This document shows positions 42,572-52,039 of a stretch of 64,000 nucleotides of DNA, one piece after another (positions within the stretch are counted from its first letter, which is position 1; each line of letters starts with the position of its first letter). Source of the DNA: Ketobacter sp. MCCC 1A13808 (GTDB lineage Bacteria; Pseudomonadota; Gammaproteobacteria; Pseudomonadales; Ketobacteraceae); the NCBI RefSeq assembly GCF_009746715.1, contig NZ_VRKW01000014.1, positions 1 through 64,000 of the forward strand, in the 5' to 3' direction. The notes under the pieces are model-generated. The model was not told the DNA's origin. It did no database searches and saw nothing but the letters and a program-made list of their open reading frames with translations. A program made the position numbers and the translations under genes.

Positions 42572-43771
42572 TCAAGCGATAATCCCGGAGTTTCGCAATT
42601 CTTCCAATTGTGAAGGGGATAAATCCAGGTAGGACGACAGTATCTGTTCAGTATGTTGACCCAGGCCCGGTGGAGGCGTTATCGGACTGGCTCGGGAGGC
42701 GGATAATTTCACCGGATTGCCTGGCTGTTTTACGCTAGTGCCGTTGTTTAATGGCACCTCGACGACCATATCCCGTGCCAATACCTGGGGATCATTTAGA
42801 GCATAGGCGAAATCGTTAACCGGAGCGGCGGGTATCCGATGTTCCTTCAGGCGTTGCAGCCAATATTCGCAGTCTTGTTTCTCGATATGCTGTTGCACCC
42901 GCTCATTGATAAAGTGGCGGTGTGCCCAACGTACCGGCTGTGTTGCAAACCGGGGTGACATGAGTTCGGGGTCGTCCAGCATGTGGGCCAACTTCAGATA
43001 AAAGGCATCACCCATACAGGCAAGAATCAGATAACGGGTGCGGGTTTTAAAGGTGCCATAGGGCACATGAACAAAATGGCTGTTGCCCACGGCCGGTGGC
43101 TGCACACCGCTCATCAGATACATAGTCGCCATATAATTGAGCATGGAGATCTGGCAATCCTGCATCGAGATATCCACATGCTGTCCGCGTCCTGTACTGT
43201 GGCGCTGGTTCAGGGCCGAGAGAATGCCGATAGTGGCAAACAGCCCGCCGCCCAGGTCGCCGATGGGGATCCCTGCCCGTAAAGGTGGCGCACCCTCTTC
43301 CCCGGTGATCGACATGCCGCCCCCCATGCCTTGTGCTACCAGATCAAAGGCGGCGCGATCGGGCTCCGGGCCGGTTTCACCAAAGCCGGTAATGGAGCAG
43401 GTGATGATGGCGGGATTGTGGTGCTTCAGCTTTTGGTAATCGATGCCCAGCCGGGCCGGGACGCCGGCGGCAAAATTATTAATGACAACGTCCGCCTTCT
43501 TTACCAGTTCGTAGAACAGCGCCAGCCCCTCTGGCTTTTTCAGGTCAATGCAGACGCTTTTCTTATTTCGGCTGAGTGTAAGAAAGTAAGCGCCCACTCC
43601 TTCTATTGAATAGTTCTCATCGTCTGCGAGCAGCTTGCGGGTAGCTTCACCGCGCGCGGGAGGTTCTATTTTTATGCAGTTAGCGCCCATATCGGCCATC
43701 AGCTGGCTGGAATAAGGGCCGGACAGCATATGGGTAAGGTCGAGAATGGTTACGTCGGATAATGCGCCCAT
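42572..43771 (-). CDS. CaiB/BaiF family (class III) CoA transferase
   Basis: 399 residues from ATG 43771, which has AAGGGG upstream; the longer frame from 43828 lacks a site. The fold signature is clear: LDLTHMLSGPYSSQLMADMGANCIKIEPP, RNKKSVCIDLKKPEG, GYGETGP-like GFGETGPEPDRAAFDL with the catalytic-type Asp, and the MGGGMSITGEEGAPP glycine loop. It moves CoA from a donor thioester to a carboxylic acid. The partner gene suggests HMG or a similar branched dicarboxylate as substrate, but this is inference. Confidence 0.88.
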   Translation of the reverse strand: MGALSDVTILDLTHMLSGPYSSQLMADMGANCIKIEPPARGEATRKLLADDENYSIEGVGAYFLTLSRNKKSVCIDLKKPEGLALFYELVKKADVVINNFAAGVPARLGIDYQKLKHHNPAIITCSITGFGETGPEPDRAAFDLVAQGMGGGMSITGEEGAPPLRAGIPIGDLGGGLFATIGILSALNQRHSTGRGQHVDISMQDCQISMLNYMATMYLMSGVQPPAVGNSHFVHVPYGTFKTRTRYLILACMGDAFYLKLAHMLDDPELMSPRFATQPVRWAHRHFINERVQQHIEKQDCEYWLQRLKEHRIPAAPVNDFAYALNDPQVLARDMVVEVPLNNGTSVKQPGNPVKLSASRASPITPPPGLGQHTEQILSSYLDLSPSQLEELRNSGIIA

Positions 43772-43843
43772 GTGAAGCCCCTTTTGTATGCAATAAGTGA
43801 ACTGAGGTAGCGAATTCCGCAGTTGCAATGGTGTTTAGACTAT

Positions 43844-43857
43844 GATTGTATACAATC
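43844..43857. promoter_or_regulatory. Candidate GntR operator 1
   Basis: The palindrome GATTGTATACAATC lies between the divergent CoA-transferase and VOC genes. It is identical to the site at 47691-47704, ahead of the local GntR gene. FCD-type GntR operators often have TTGTATACAA cores. Confidence 0.7.
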
Positions 43858-43903
43858 TATTGAATAGTGACCAATCAGTCAATTAAAAATGAGGGGGGAG
43901 CCC

Positions 43904-44539
43904 ATGTCAGACGTCACATTGAAAGTTGCCAATAACATGCACCACACCGCCTATCGGTGCCGGGACGCAGAACAAACCCGCTGGTTTTACGAAGAGGTGC
44001 TGGGCTTCAAACTAGCGGCCGCCATGGTATTCGATGAGGAGCCGGGACGCACCGTGCAGCGGGATTATATGCATCTGTTCTTTCAGACCCCGGACGGTAA
44101 TTTTATTGCGTTTTTTGATGTGCCCGACGACGTGGACGAAAAAATGTTTATTGCCCGTCACGGATTTGATGAGCACATTGCATTTGAAGTGGAGAGCATG
44201 GAGCAACTGAAAGCCTGGCGTCGGCATATTAATAAAATGGGTCGCCCTTGCTTCGGGCCGATCGATCACGAATTTGTGCAGTCGATTTATATGTACGATC
44301 CCAACGGATTGCAGGTGGAGCTGACGTTAAAAGCGCCGGATTACAAAGAGATTATGGAGCAGGACGCTGCCAGAGCCCACGATGTGCTGAAAGCCTGGAC
44401 GGAAAAAACACGTCCCATGAAACTGAAAAACCTGACCGCGGACAGCCTGGATATGCGGGGAGTTGATATGAGCAAAGCGGATTTTTCGAAAATGAAATCT
44501 CCGGAATCGGCGGACAGTCGTGAGGAGAAGCCGATATGA
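43904..44539 (+). CDS. VOC (glyoxalase/dioxygenase-fold) protein
   Basis: 211 residues from ATG 43904 with GGGGGAG upstream. The vicinal-oxygen-chelate fold is seen in HHTAYRCRDAEQTRWFYEEVLGF, HLFFQTPDGNFIAFF and the E in QVELTLKAP. H18 or H19, H60 and E115-type residues could bind metal. The C-terminal about 60 residues are an extra helix-rich tail. It is co-translated with the next hydrolase (4-bp overlap). Substrate unknown. Confidence 0.8.
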   Translation: MSDVTLKVANNMHHTAYRCRDAEQTRWFYEEVLGFKLAAAMVFDEEPGRTVQRDYMHLFFQTPDGNFIAFFDVPDDVDEKMFIARHGFDEHIAFEVESMEQLKAWRRHINKMGRPCFGPIDHEFVQSIYMYDPNGLQVELTLKAPDYKEIMEQDAARAHDVLKAWTEKTRPMKLKNLTADSLDMRGVDMSKADFSKMKSPESADSREEKPI

Positions 44540-45711
44540 GCGCAGCAAAATACCCGTATCAACGTATTCCCTATGTGCTGGCGTTCCACGAAACTTCCAG
44601 CTTTAAAGATACCTATGGGGGCAGTATGGATTTCGTGGCCCTGGAAGCCCATTGGTTGAAGCCCGAGAATAAGCCCTCGGATACAGTGATTGTATTTATG
44701 CACCCCATCGGCGGTGGATCTTATTTACCCATGGTGTCGGCTTTAGCGAAAAAAGGTTGCCATGTGATTTATTGCAACAGCCGTTATCGCGGCACAGACA
44801 GTGCGTTGATAATGGAAAAAGTGGTGCTGGATCTGGGGGCCTGCATTCGCGATGCAAAAGAAAAAAAAGGCTACAAAAAAGTGGTTCTGGCCGGTTGGAG
44901 CGGCGGTGGTTCGTTGTCGCTGTATTATCAGAGTCAGGCAGAAAACCCTACGGTAACGGAAACACCAGCCGGTGATCCCATTAATCTGGTGGACGCAAAT
45001 TTAATTCCCGCTGACGGCTTGATGTTATTGGCTGCGCATATCAGTCGCGCCGGCACCATGACCGAATGGATGGATGCGTCAATACTGGATGAGAACGATC
45101 CCACCAAACGCGATCCGGAACTGGATTTGTATGACCCCAATAATCCGAATCAGGCTCCCTATTCAAAAGAATTTATTGAACGTTATCGTGCTGCGCAGAT
45201 TGCCCGAAACCGCCGCATTACCGCTTGGGTGAAAGAAAAGCTGGAAGCGTATCGGGCGGATGGATTAGCCCGTGAAGAATTTGCGTTTGTTACTCACGGC
45301 ACCATGGCTGACCCGCGTTTTATTGATCCGACTTTGGATCCCAACGACCGCCCTGCCAACTGGTGCTATCTCGGTGATCCAAAGGTGGTGAATAACGGGC
45401 CGGTTGGTCTGGCCCGGTTTAATACCTTGCGAGGCTGGTTATCCCAGTGGAGTTATGATGATTCCAACGCGAATGGCTTAACCTGTGCTGAGACCATTAC
45501 GGTGCCGACCCTGGTGATTGGCAACACGGCTGACGACGCTTGTACGCCAAGTCATACCCGGCGTTTATTTGAAGCGGTAGGTCATGACGATAAGGAAATG
45601 CATGAGATAAAAGGCGCTAACCACTATTATTTCGGGCAGCAGGATAAGCTGGATGAAGCAACTGCCTGTTGCCTGAACTGGATGCAGGCAAAACGCTTGG
45701 TGGAAAACTGA
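44536..45711 (+). CDS. Alpha/beta hydrolase
   Basis: 391 residues. The nucleophile elbow GWSGGGS (about residue 121) is followed by a late D (VIGNTADDACTPSHTRRLF) and H (IKGANHYYFGQ), completing a catalytic triad. It has a long insertion between the strands, as in esterase or C-C hydrolase relatives. Its start overlaps the VOC stop by 4 bp. It probably acts on a thioester or ester intermediate of this cluster. Confidence 0.8.
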   Translation: MSAAKYPYQRIPYVLAFHETSSFKDTYGGSMDFVALEAHWLKPENKPSDTVIVFMHPIGGGSYLPMVSALAKKGCHVIYCNSRYRGTDSALIMEKVVLDLGACIRDAKEKKGYKKVVLAGWSGGGSLSLYYQSQAENPTVTETPAGDPINLVDANLIPADGLMLLAAHISRAGTMTEWMDASILDENDPTKRDPELDLYDPNNPNQAPYSKEFIERYRAAQIARNRRITAWVKEKLEAYRADGLAREEFAFVTHGTMADPRFIDPTLDPNDRPANWCYLGDPKVVNNGPVGLARFNTLRGWLSQWSYDDSNANGLTCAETITVPTLVIGNTADDACTPSHTRRLFEAVGHDDKEMHEIKGANHYYFGQQDKLDEATACCLNWMQAKRLVEN

Positions 45712-45757
45712 GTTTTTGATATTCGAGTGGAGTTCGGGCATCCGGATGTGATTGAAT

Positions 45758-46654
45758 ATGCGGATGCCATTACCCTCTTCCCTGAATACATTACGGACCT
45801 TCTCTGTTGCGGCAAAGCATTTGAGCTTTAAAGCCGCGGCCGATGAGCTGTGTTTGTCGCCGTCGGCGGTGAGCAGGCAGATTGCGGGGCTGGAGGACCA
45901 GATAGGCTGTAAATTGTTTCAGCGCCAGGTTCGTGGATTAGCATTAACACCCGAGGGAACCAAATTAAGTGCAACGCTGGAATCTGTTTTCGATCAGTTG
46001 CACAGCACGCTGGAAATTATCAGCCCGCACAATAAAAGTAAAAGTGAGCCACTGGTGATCAGTGCTCAGCCTTACTTTGCTAATCATTGGTTGTTACCGA
46101 GGCTGCATAGATTTAAACATCAATACCCGAATGTTTCATTACAGTTTGAATCAGAGTTAACGTATAAACCGTTTGATGCCAATAAAATAGACGGTTGCTT
46201 TCGCTTTACGCCACCGATAGATAAAGGGCTTCATGTAAAAAAACTGTTTCGACAGTTTGCAGTTCCTGTGGCTGCACCGGTGTTGTTGAACAAGTCAGAC
46301 TGGAACGGCGATCTGCGATGTCTTTCCGCCTTTAATTGGTGTCATACCCTGTCGCAACCTGATTTGTGGCAACAATGGACGGACGCCTGGGGGCTACCCA
46401 ATCTGCTTGCAAATGAAAATATGTTTTTCGATGATGCAGATACGGCTTTGCAAGCTGCAAAAAATGGTATCGGTGTGGCAATGGCGGCCTGGCCGTTAGT
46501 CGAAGCAACCGTAACAGCCGGACATTTGGTCAGGCTGTCAGATTGCCATCCACAACTTTATTCAGATTATTATTTCATTTGTGCCAAATCGAATCATGAC
46601 TCTCGACTGCAATTATTTATCAACTGGTTGAATCAGGAAATGGCCGTGGAGTGA
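45758..46654 (+). CDS. LysR-family regulator (GcvA-like)
   Basis: 298 residues from ATG 45758; ATG 45764 is also possible. The wHTH is FKAAADELCLSPSAVSRQIAGLEDQIG, and the periplasmic-binding-like effector domain follows from about 90. It sits 46 bp after the hydrolase gene, pointing the same way, and probably regulates this catabolic block. Its end overlaps the next, convergent gene by 22 bp. Confidence 0.88.
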   Translation: MRMPLPSSLNTLRTFSVAAKHLSFKAAADELCLSPSAVSRQIAGLEDQIGCKLFQRQVRGLALTPEGTKLSATLESVFDQLHSTLEIISPHNKSKSEPLVISAQPYFANHWLLPRLHRFKHQYPNVSLQFESELTYKPFDANKIDGCFRFTPPIDKGLHVKKLFRQFAVPVAAPVLLNKSDWNGDLRCLSAFNWCHTLSQPDLWQQWTDAWGLPNLLANENMFFDDADTALQAAKNGIGVAMAAWPLVEATVTAGHLVRLSDCHPQLYSDYYFICAKSNHDSRLQLFINWLNQEMAVE

Positions 46655-47601
46655 ACACCGGAGTTCACCAGCAATTGGTCAATTAGTCGGGAAAATTGCT
46701 GTGGGTATTCCAGTTCCGGAAAATGACCTGCGCCCGGAATGGCCTGAACCCGTATATCGTCCGAGTACAAGCGAATGGTGTTGAAATCCGTTTTACGATG
46801 GGATCGATCCTGATCGCCGTAGATCATCATAGCCGGTTGTGTAATGCCGCCTAATTCAGGGCTTTTCTGCGGCAGACTGCTTTGCAATGCCGAGGCCAGA
46901 CAATAACAGCCGCCTTTGTGTAATTGATTGGTAATATGCGGCCTGGCCTGTTCGGTAAACGCCGGAGTATTCGATGCATAGCCGAGCCAATCGCGGGCGA
47001 CTTTTTGTTGCGTCGCTTTCATCAGCAGTTGTCCGATCCCCGGTGTGCGTAATAATGATTTCGGATCCAGCCGTTGCTTCCAATGTTGTTCCTGCTGCCA
47101 ATCGGGCGCCTGCATCATAGCGATATGAGACACCAGCGCAGGATAACGTTGTGCCAGTGCCAGTGAAAAAAAGGCCGACGCACAAGGGAAAGCGAGAACG
47201 TACGGCCCGCTTCGCCAATGCATTAGTACATTGGCCAGGTCATCCACGCAGTGATCAAAAGCAAAATCGAAGTTGTGTTTCGGAAAGGAATAGCCAAAAC
47301 CGGGCAGCTCAAGCACGCTGATCCGGTAACGGGGGCTGAGTTCACGGATTAAAGAATCATAGCACTCCAGGGTCACCGGTGGATCGGCGGCAAACACCAG
47401 ATGGAATTGACCTCGTCCGGCAGTGCGGTAACGCAAATAATGATGGTCGAACTCTGATAGGTGATAGCCCTCGTGTAGTTGTTTACGCAATGATTTGAGT
47501 CGCCATTTAGCGTTTATATGTGCGGGGATATTGTCGATCAGTCGGGAGCTAAATCGGGAAAGCATGGGCGCTGTCCTGTTGCGGTTGGCAGAGGGCTCCA
47601 T
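46633..47601 (-). CDS. Alpha/beta hydrolase, minus strand
   Basis: 322 residues; ATG 47565, with AGGA upstream, would give 310. Hydrolase fold features: ELPGFGYSFP, the strand FAFDHCVDDLANVLMHW and FPCASAFFSLALAQRY in place of the usual G-x-S-x-G elbow, D in MMIYGDQDRSHR and H in GAGHFPEL. The elbow serine context is atypical, so activity is uncertain. It is convergent with the LysR gene. Confidence 0.75.
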   Translation of the reverse strand: MEPSANRNRTAPMLSRFSSRLIDNIPAHINAKWRLKSLRKQLHEGYHLSEFDHHYLRYRTAGRGQFHLVFAADPPVTLECYDSLIRELSPRYRISVLELPGFGYSFPKHNFDFAFDHCVDDLANVLMHWRSGPYVLAFPCASAFFSLALAQRYPALVSHIAMMQAPDWQQEQHWKQRLDPKSLLRTPGIGQLLMKATQQKVARDWLGYASNTPAFTEQARPHITNQLHKGGCYCLASALQSSLPQKSPELGGITQPAMMIYGDQDRSHRKTDFNTIRLYSDDIRVQAIPGAGHFPELEYPQQFSRLIDQLLVNSGVHSTAIS

Positions 47602-47663
47602 TGTTCAGTCTTATCCGCTCTGCCTCAAACGACGATATTGCATGTGTGGTTGCGTTCAGTGCA

Positions 47664-47679
47664 TTCATCCGTGGATGAA
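47664..47679. promoter_or_regulatory. Palindrome TTCATCC-gt-GGATGAA
   Basis: A perfect 7-bp-arm dyad 12 bp before the GntR-type palindrome, in the gap between the divergent hydrolase and the acyl-CoA-dehydrogenase fragment. It may be a second operator. Confidence 0.45.
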
Positions 47680-47690
47680 ACCCGCCGCCA

Positions 47691-47704
47691 GATTGTATAC
47701 AATC
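47691..47704. promoter_or_regulatory. Candidate GntR operator 2 (autoregulation)
   Basis: GATTGTATACAATC, identical to the 43844 site, lies 26 bp before the small ORF that leads into the gntR gene. Confidence 0.7.
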
Positions 47705-47729
47705 CACTCTCTTCTCAGAGGGAATCACT

Positions 47730-47867
47730 ATGTCAGACAACACACTCAATCCGCAGGAACGGGAACTGTTTCGGGACAATTTCCGTAAGTTTCCCGCCAA
47801 AGAGGTCGAACCCCATTATCAGCAGTGGGAGAAAGATGAGATATTCCCCCGCGAGCTGTGGCGATAA
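47730..47867 (+). pseudogene. N-terminal fragment of an acyl-CoA dehydrogenase, translationally coupled to gntR
   Basis: The frame (ATG 47730, AGAGGGA upstream, TAA 47865-47867) encodes 45 residues. From about residue 12 it matches the N-terminal helix of acyl-CoA dehydrogenases (FRDNFRKFPAKEV then EPHYQQWEKDEIFPRELWR). After the stop no dehydrogenase sequence remains in any frame I checked. The TAA shares its last base with the ATG of gntR (TAATG), so ribosomes could restart there. Confidence 0.65.
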
Positions 47868-48541
47868 TGCAGGGCAGTAAATCTACCCGTGGCCTGAATG
47901 TGACTGAAACCCTGCGCGAACAATTGCTGCAAGGCGAATTCGCGCCCAACAGCCGGCTACAGGAAACAGCCTTAGCCGAACGTATGCGGGTATCGCGCAC
48001 ACCGATACGGGAAGCATTGCGGGTCCTGGCGCGGGATGGATTGTTGGATTACGAACCTAATTGCGGGTACAGCGTGCGGGAGTTTTCCCTGGAGGATATT
48101 CTCAGCGCCTTTCGTGTACGATCGGTTCTTGAAGGCCTGGGATGTCGGCTGATTGCAGAACGGGGAATGTCTGCGGCGCTGGATACCACCCTTAAAACGG
48201 CGTTGAGCGATGGCGAGTCGATGCTGGCAAAAGGTGATGTGGCGGCAGCGGATCTGGTGCAATGGCGGGAAATGAATAAATCCTTTCATCTGGCGATTTT
48301 ACTGGAAACTCAAAATGACTTACTGATCCGCTTTGCCAGGTCGTCGCGCAATATCCCGATCGTGTTTAACGGGTCTTTCAAATGGTATTCCATGCGTGCT
48401 TTTCAGCGGGCACAGGACCATCACCTGGCAATTTATATGGCGATGAAGAATCAGCAGGCGGAGCGCGCGGATTTTATGATGCAGGAGCATGTGTTGCATG
48501 CCGCGGAGATTCTGAAAACTCATTACAAACCGAATAGTTAA
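47867..48541 (+). CDS. GntR-family regulator, FCD subfamily
   Basis: 224 residues from ATG 47867; the longer frame from GTG 47858 overlaps the fragment upstream. The wHTH is TETLREQLLQGEFAPNSRLQETALAERMRVSRTPIREALRVLARDG. The FCD domain has R/E/H metal-type residues (VRSVLEGLGCRLIAERGM, NKSFHLAILLETQ). Two identical palindromes near it and near the CoA-transferase/VOC genes are its likely operators. It probably represses the catabolic genes. Confidence 0.9.
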   Translation: MQGSKSTRGLNVTETLREQLLQGEFAPNSRLQETALAERMRVSRTPIREALRVLARDGLLDYEPNCGYSVREFSLEDILSAFRVRSVLEGLGCRLIAERGMSAALDTTLKTALSDGESMLAKGDVAAADLVQWREMNKSFHLAILLETQNDLLIRFARSSRNIPIVFNGSFKWYSMRAFQRAQDHHLAIYMAMKNQQAERADFMMQEHVLHAAEILKTHYKPNS

Positions 48542-48571
48542 TCTGACCCGAAAGGAAGGGAGCATTTTTCA

Positions 48572-49366
48572 ATGAGCGAATCAATTTTTTCAATCAAAGG
48601 TAAAGTGGCGTTGGTCACCGGTGGCACCAGCGGCATCGGCTATATGATTGCAGAGGGTTTGGTAAAACACGGTGCCAAAGTGTATGTGGCATCGCGTAAA
48701 GCGGATGCTTGTGCGAAAACCGCCGAAGCCTTGTCTGAGTTCGGTGAATGCATCGGGATTGCGGCGGATTTGTCTACGGAACAGGGTTGCCTGGATTTGG
48801 TGGCTCAATTGCAGGAACGGGAGCCGAAGCTGCACGTTTTAGTCAACAACGCCGGTGTGACCTGGGGTGCGAAGCTGGAAGAATACCCGGCGGAAGCCTG
48901 GGACAAAATCCAGAACCTGAATGTGAAATCCGCCTTTGTGATGACGCAAAAATTATTACCGATGCTGGAAGCGGCCGGCAACGAAGCGGATCCTGCCCGT
49001 GTGATTAATATCACCTCGGTGGCCGGACAAGTTACAGCCAGTATGCTCGCCTATGCCTATGGGCCGAGCAAAGCAGCGCTTAATCACTTAACCAAAATTC
49101 TGGCCGGAGAACTGGCCGCCCGCTGCATCACCGTAAATGCCATTGCGCCGGGTGTATTCCCCAGCCGTATGACCAAATTTGCGATGAAGGATGAGGCATC
49201 GGTGCAAGCGCAGAACGAGGCAGTACCGCTGAAACGAATGGGGCAGCCGCAGGATATGGAAGGGTTAGCTGTTTTTCTGTCATCGCCCGCGTCCGCTTAT
49301 ATTACCGGCAGTGTAATCTGTCTGGACGGCGGTACTTCGGTCAAGTCACCGGAGGTGGTGCAGTAA
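48572..49366 (+). CDS. Short-chain dehydrogenase/reductase
   Basis: 264 residues. TGGTSGIGYMIAEGL binds the dinucleotide; NNAG, the catalytic Ser in NITSVAGQV, and Y-G-P-S-K in AYAYGPSKAALNHL are present. Near the end FLSSPASAYITGSVICLDGGTS is typical. It is 30 bp downstream of gntR and transcribed with it, so it belongs to the cluster's pathway, probably oxidising a 3-hydroxyacyl or alcohol intermediate. Confidence 0.88.
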   Translation: MSESIFSIKGKVALVTGGTSGIGYMIAEGLVKHGAKVYVASRKADACAKTAEALSEFGECIGIAADLSTEQGCLDLVAQLQEREPKLHVLVNNAGVTWGAKLEEYPAEAWDKIQNLNVKSAFVMTQKLLPMLEAAGNEADPARVINITSVAGQVTASMLAYAYGPSKAALNHLTKILAGELAARCITVNAIAPGVFPSRMTKFAMKDEASVQAQNEAVPLKRMGQPQDMEGLAVFLSSPASAYITGSVICLDGGTSVKSPEVVQ

Positions 49367-49378
49367 GCGGTCTTGAAT

Positions 49379-50368
49379 TCAACCGGCATCGGATTGGGCG
49401 GCGTGATGAAGATTCTTTTCCCGATACATAATCTCGTCCACTTCCGATACCATCTTATCAATGTTGATAAGCTCCGTTGCACCATATAGGCGGCTGCCGA
49501 TGCTGGCACTAAGCTCGATATTTTCCAGCTCACCGACACACAAACTGCTAAGCTCGGTACGAATACGCTCGGTGAGTTTTATCAACGCCTGTTGATCCTG
49601 TGCCAGCATCACCACCACAAACTCATCGCCTCCGATACGCCCCGCTACATCACTTTCACGCAGGACATTACGCACAGCAGTGGACAGTGCGCAGATCGCT
49701 TTGTCACCAATGCGGTGGCCATGCTGATCATTGATGGCTTTCAGGTTATCCAGATCCATATACAGGACACCGACATTTTGATTCAGCCGTTGCGCTAAGC
49801 GGATGTGTTTTTCAGCCTGAATAAAAAAACCACGCCGGTTCAGTAATCGGCTCAACTCATCTTTGGTGGACAGTTCCAGTAATTGTAGAAACTGATTGTT
49901 CAGCATTAAGTCGGCTTCGACAATATCCCGGAATTGCCAGATCAATTCCTGAAATGCTTTGTTGTAATGGGTGACCGCAAAATCCACCACGCAAATTGCA
50001 CCAAAACACGAACCATCAGGCCAGTAAATGGGAACCCCCAGATAAGAGTTCACATTGTGATCCTGCACCACTGGATTTTGTTTCCACAACTTGGAGTTGG
50101 TAGCGTGGTTCACATAGAGTTGTTCGCAGCTGTTGACGACTGCCTGACTGAACAGAGATTCACTGTGTGCAAATTCTTTTCCCGCCGGGTAGGGATTAAT
50201 GGGAGAGCTGCTGCTGATGACAATTTGCAGGCCACGCGAAGTGTGCTGAATTATGTAGGCCGCCGGGGCTTCATAAAGTTTAGCGATGAGATCAACGGTG
50301 GTTTGCCATTTCTTTTTGGAAATCATCGGATTCTGTTGTTCAAGAATCCACTCGTCACGATTGAACAT
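49379..50368 (-). CDS. GAF-domain diguanylate cyclase
   Basis: 329 residues. The GAF domain (about 20-160) is followed by GGDEF (about 165-325) with the active-site GRIGGDEFVVVM and an upstream product-inhibition motif R-E-S-D five residues before GGDEF. It makes c-di-GMP and should be feedback-inhibited. Confidence 0.9.
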   Translation of the reverse strand: MFNRDEWILEQQNPMISKKKWQTTVDLIAKLYEAPAAYIIQHTSRGLQIVISSSSPINPYPAGKEFAHSESLFSQAVVNSCEQLYVNHATNSKLWKQNPVVQDHNVNSYLGVPIYWPDGSCFGAICVVDFAVTHYNKAFQELIWQFRDIVEADLMLNNQFLQLLELSTKDELSRLLNRRGFFIQAEKHIRLAQRLNQNVGVLYMDLDNLKAINDQHGHRIGDKAICALSTAVRNVLRESDVAGRIGGDEFVVVMLAQDQQALIKLTERIRTELSSLCVGELENIELSASIGSRLYGATELINIDKMVSEVDEIMYREKNLHHAAQSDAG

Positions 50369-50529
50369 AGCCGATGATACTTATGGGTAGTTGAATGTAC
50401 TTTCAGTATAGACAGCGATTTCTGCGATTTGCTTACTGGCGGGATAAAATGTGAAAAAATTACAGAAAGCCGTTAATTCTATAGGGTAATAAACGGGCCC
50501 GCGTTGGGAAAAACCAAACGAGCGGTTGC

Positions 50530-51981
50530 TTAGTGACGCCAAAACATGGGGGTGAAGAGCACCAATAACGTGAATATTTCCAGCCGGCCCAATAGCATGG
50601 CGAAACACAAAATCCACTTGGCGGTGTCGCTGATGTTGCCGTAATGCAGAGCAACTTCACCCAGGCCCGGCCCTAAATTGTTCATACACGCTGCCACCGC
50701 TGAAAACCCGGTCACAAAGTCCAGACCGGTAGCGAGCATAGATAAAAACAACACGCAGAAACTAATGAGATAGATGCCGAAGAAACCCCATACCGCTTCA
50801 ATCACCCGATCGGGGACGGCTTTGTTGGATAATTTAATCACCATCACCGCGTTCGGGTGAATCAATCGGCGCATTTCCCGTAAGCCTTGTTTGAACATCA
50901 AAAACACGCGAATGGCTTTAATGCCGCCACCGGTGGAACCGGCGCAGGCACCGATAAAGCTGCCCATTAACAGTGCAGTTGCCAGCATCGGATGCCAAGT
51001 GGAGAAGTCGGCGATGCCATAACCCGTGGTGGTTGCAATGGACACGGTTTGAAATAGTGCATGACGCAATGAAACCCAGAACTGACTGAATTCACTGGTG
51101 ATCAGTAAGCCGATAAACACCAGCGCGCTGATCAATAACAGCACCGTAATATAAAAACGTAATTCAGGGTCGGTCAGATAGGTGTCAAGTCTTCGCCGTC
51201 GCCAGGCCAGGAAATGCAACCCGAAATTGACACCGGCCAGTAACATAAACACCACGGTGATCATTTCAAGCGCGGCACTGTCGTAATAACCGATGCTGGC
51301 GTTGTGGGTTGAAAAGCCGCCAATCGCTACGGTAGAAAAACTGTGGGCAATGGCATCAAATGCACTCATACCACAGAGCCAGTACGCCAAGCCGCAGGCG
51401 ATGGTGAGAGAAACGTAAATGTACCAGAGGGCTTTTGCGGTTTCGGTGATGCGGGGCGTGAGTTTGTTGTCTTTTATCGGGCCGGGTGCTTCGGCGCGAT
51501 ATAACTGCATGCCCCCGACGCCCAGCATGGGCAGAATGGCTACCGCAAGAACGATTATTCCCATACCGCCGAACCATTGCAGTTGCTGGCGATAAAATAA
51601 AACCGATTTTGGCAATGCATCGATATTGGCCACCACGGTTGCCCCGGTGGTGGTTAAGCCGGAAATGGATTCAAACACGGCATCCGTCGGACTCATACCG
51701 GGGTGCTCTCCCAACATCAAGGGGATAGCGCCGAAGCAACCCAATACCGTCCAGAACAACACCACGATTACAAAACCATCGCGTACCCGCAATTCCTGTT
51801 TCTGGTTCTGCACCGGTAACCAGCACAGCAGGCCGGACACCAAAGTAATGATAAACGCTGACAGGAATTGTTTTTCTCCGCCGTCGTTATACAGCAACGC
51901 CACCATCGCCGGTATCAACATGGTGCTGCTATAGACCATTAGCAGCATGCCCAATATGCGAAGAATCACGGCTGGATGCAT
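50530..51981 (-). CDS. trkH: Trk potassium uptake membrane protein
   Basis: 483 residues with the usual P-loop/TM repeats: selectivity-filter segments SGLTTTGATV, STVAIGGFSTHNASIG, SIATTTGYG and CMNNLGPG. It works with TrkA. It lies 58 bp downstream of trkA and is transcribed in the same direction. Confidence 0.93.
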   Translation of the reverse strand: MHPAVILRILGMLLMVYSSTMLIPAMVALLYNDGGEKQFLSAFIITLVSGLLCWLPVQNQKQELRVRDGFVIVVLFWTVLGCFGAIPLMLGEHPGMSPTDAVFESISGLTTTGATVVANIDALPKSVLFYRQQLQWFGGMGIIVLAVAILPMLGVGGMQLYRAEAPGPIKDNKLTPRITETAKALWYIYVSLTIACGLAYWLCGMSAFDAIAHSFSTVAIGGFSTHNASIGYYDSAALEMITVVFMLLAGVNFGLHFLAWRRRRLDTYLTDPELRFYITVLLLISALVFIGLLITSEFSQFWVSLRHALFQTVSIATTTGYGIADFSTWHPMLATALLMGSFIGACAGSTGGGIKAIRVFLMFKQGLREMRRLIHPNAVMVIKLSNKAVPDRVIEAVWGFFGIYLISFCVLFLSMLATGLDFVTGFSAVAACMNNLGPGLGEVALHYGNISDTAKWILCFAMLLGRLEIFTLLVLFTPMFWRH

Positions 51982-52039
51982 GGTTAGATTCTCAATTCCC
52001 GATTAAAACAATTATTTTGCAGATCGTGATACCTGCTCA

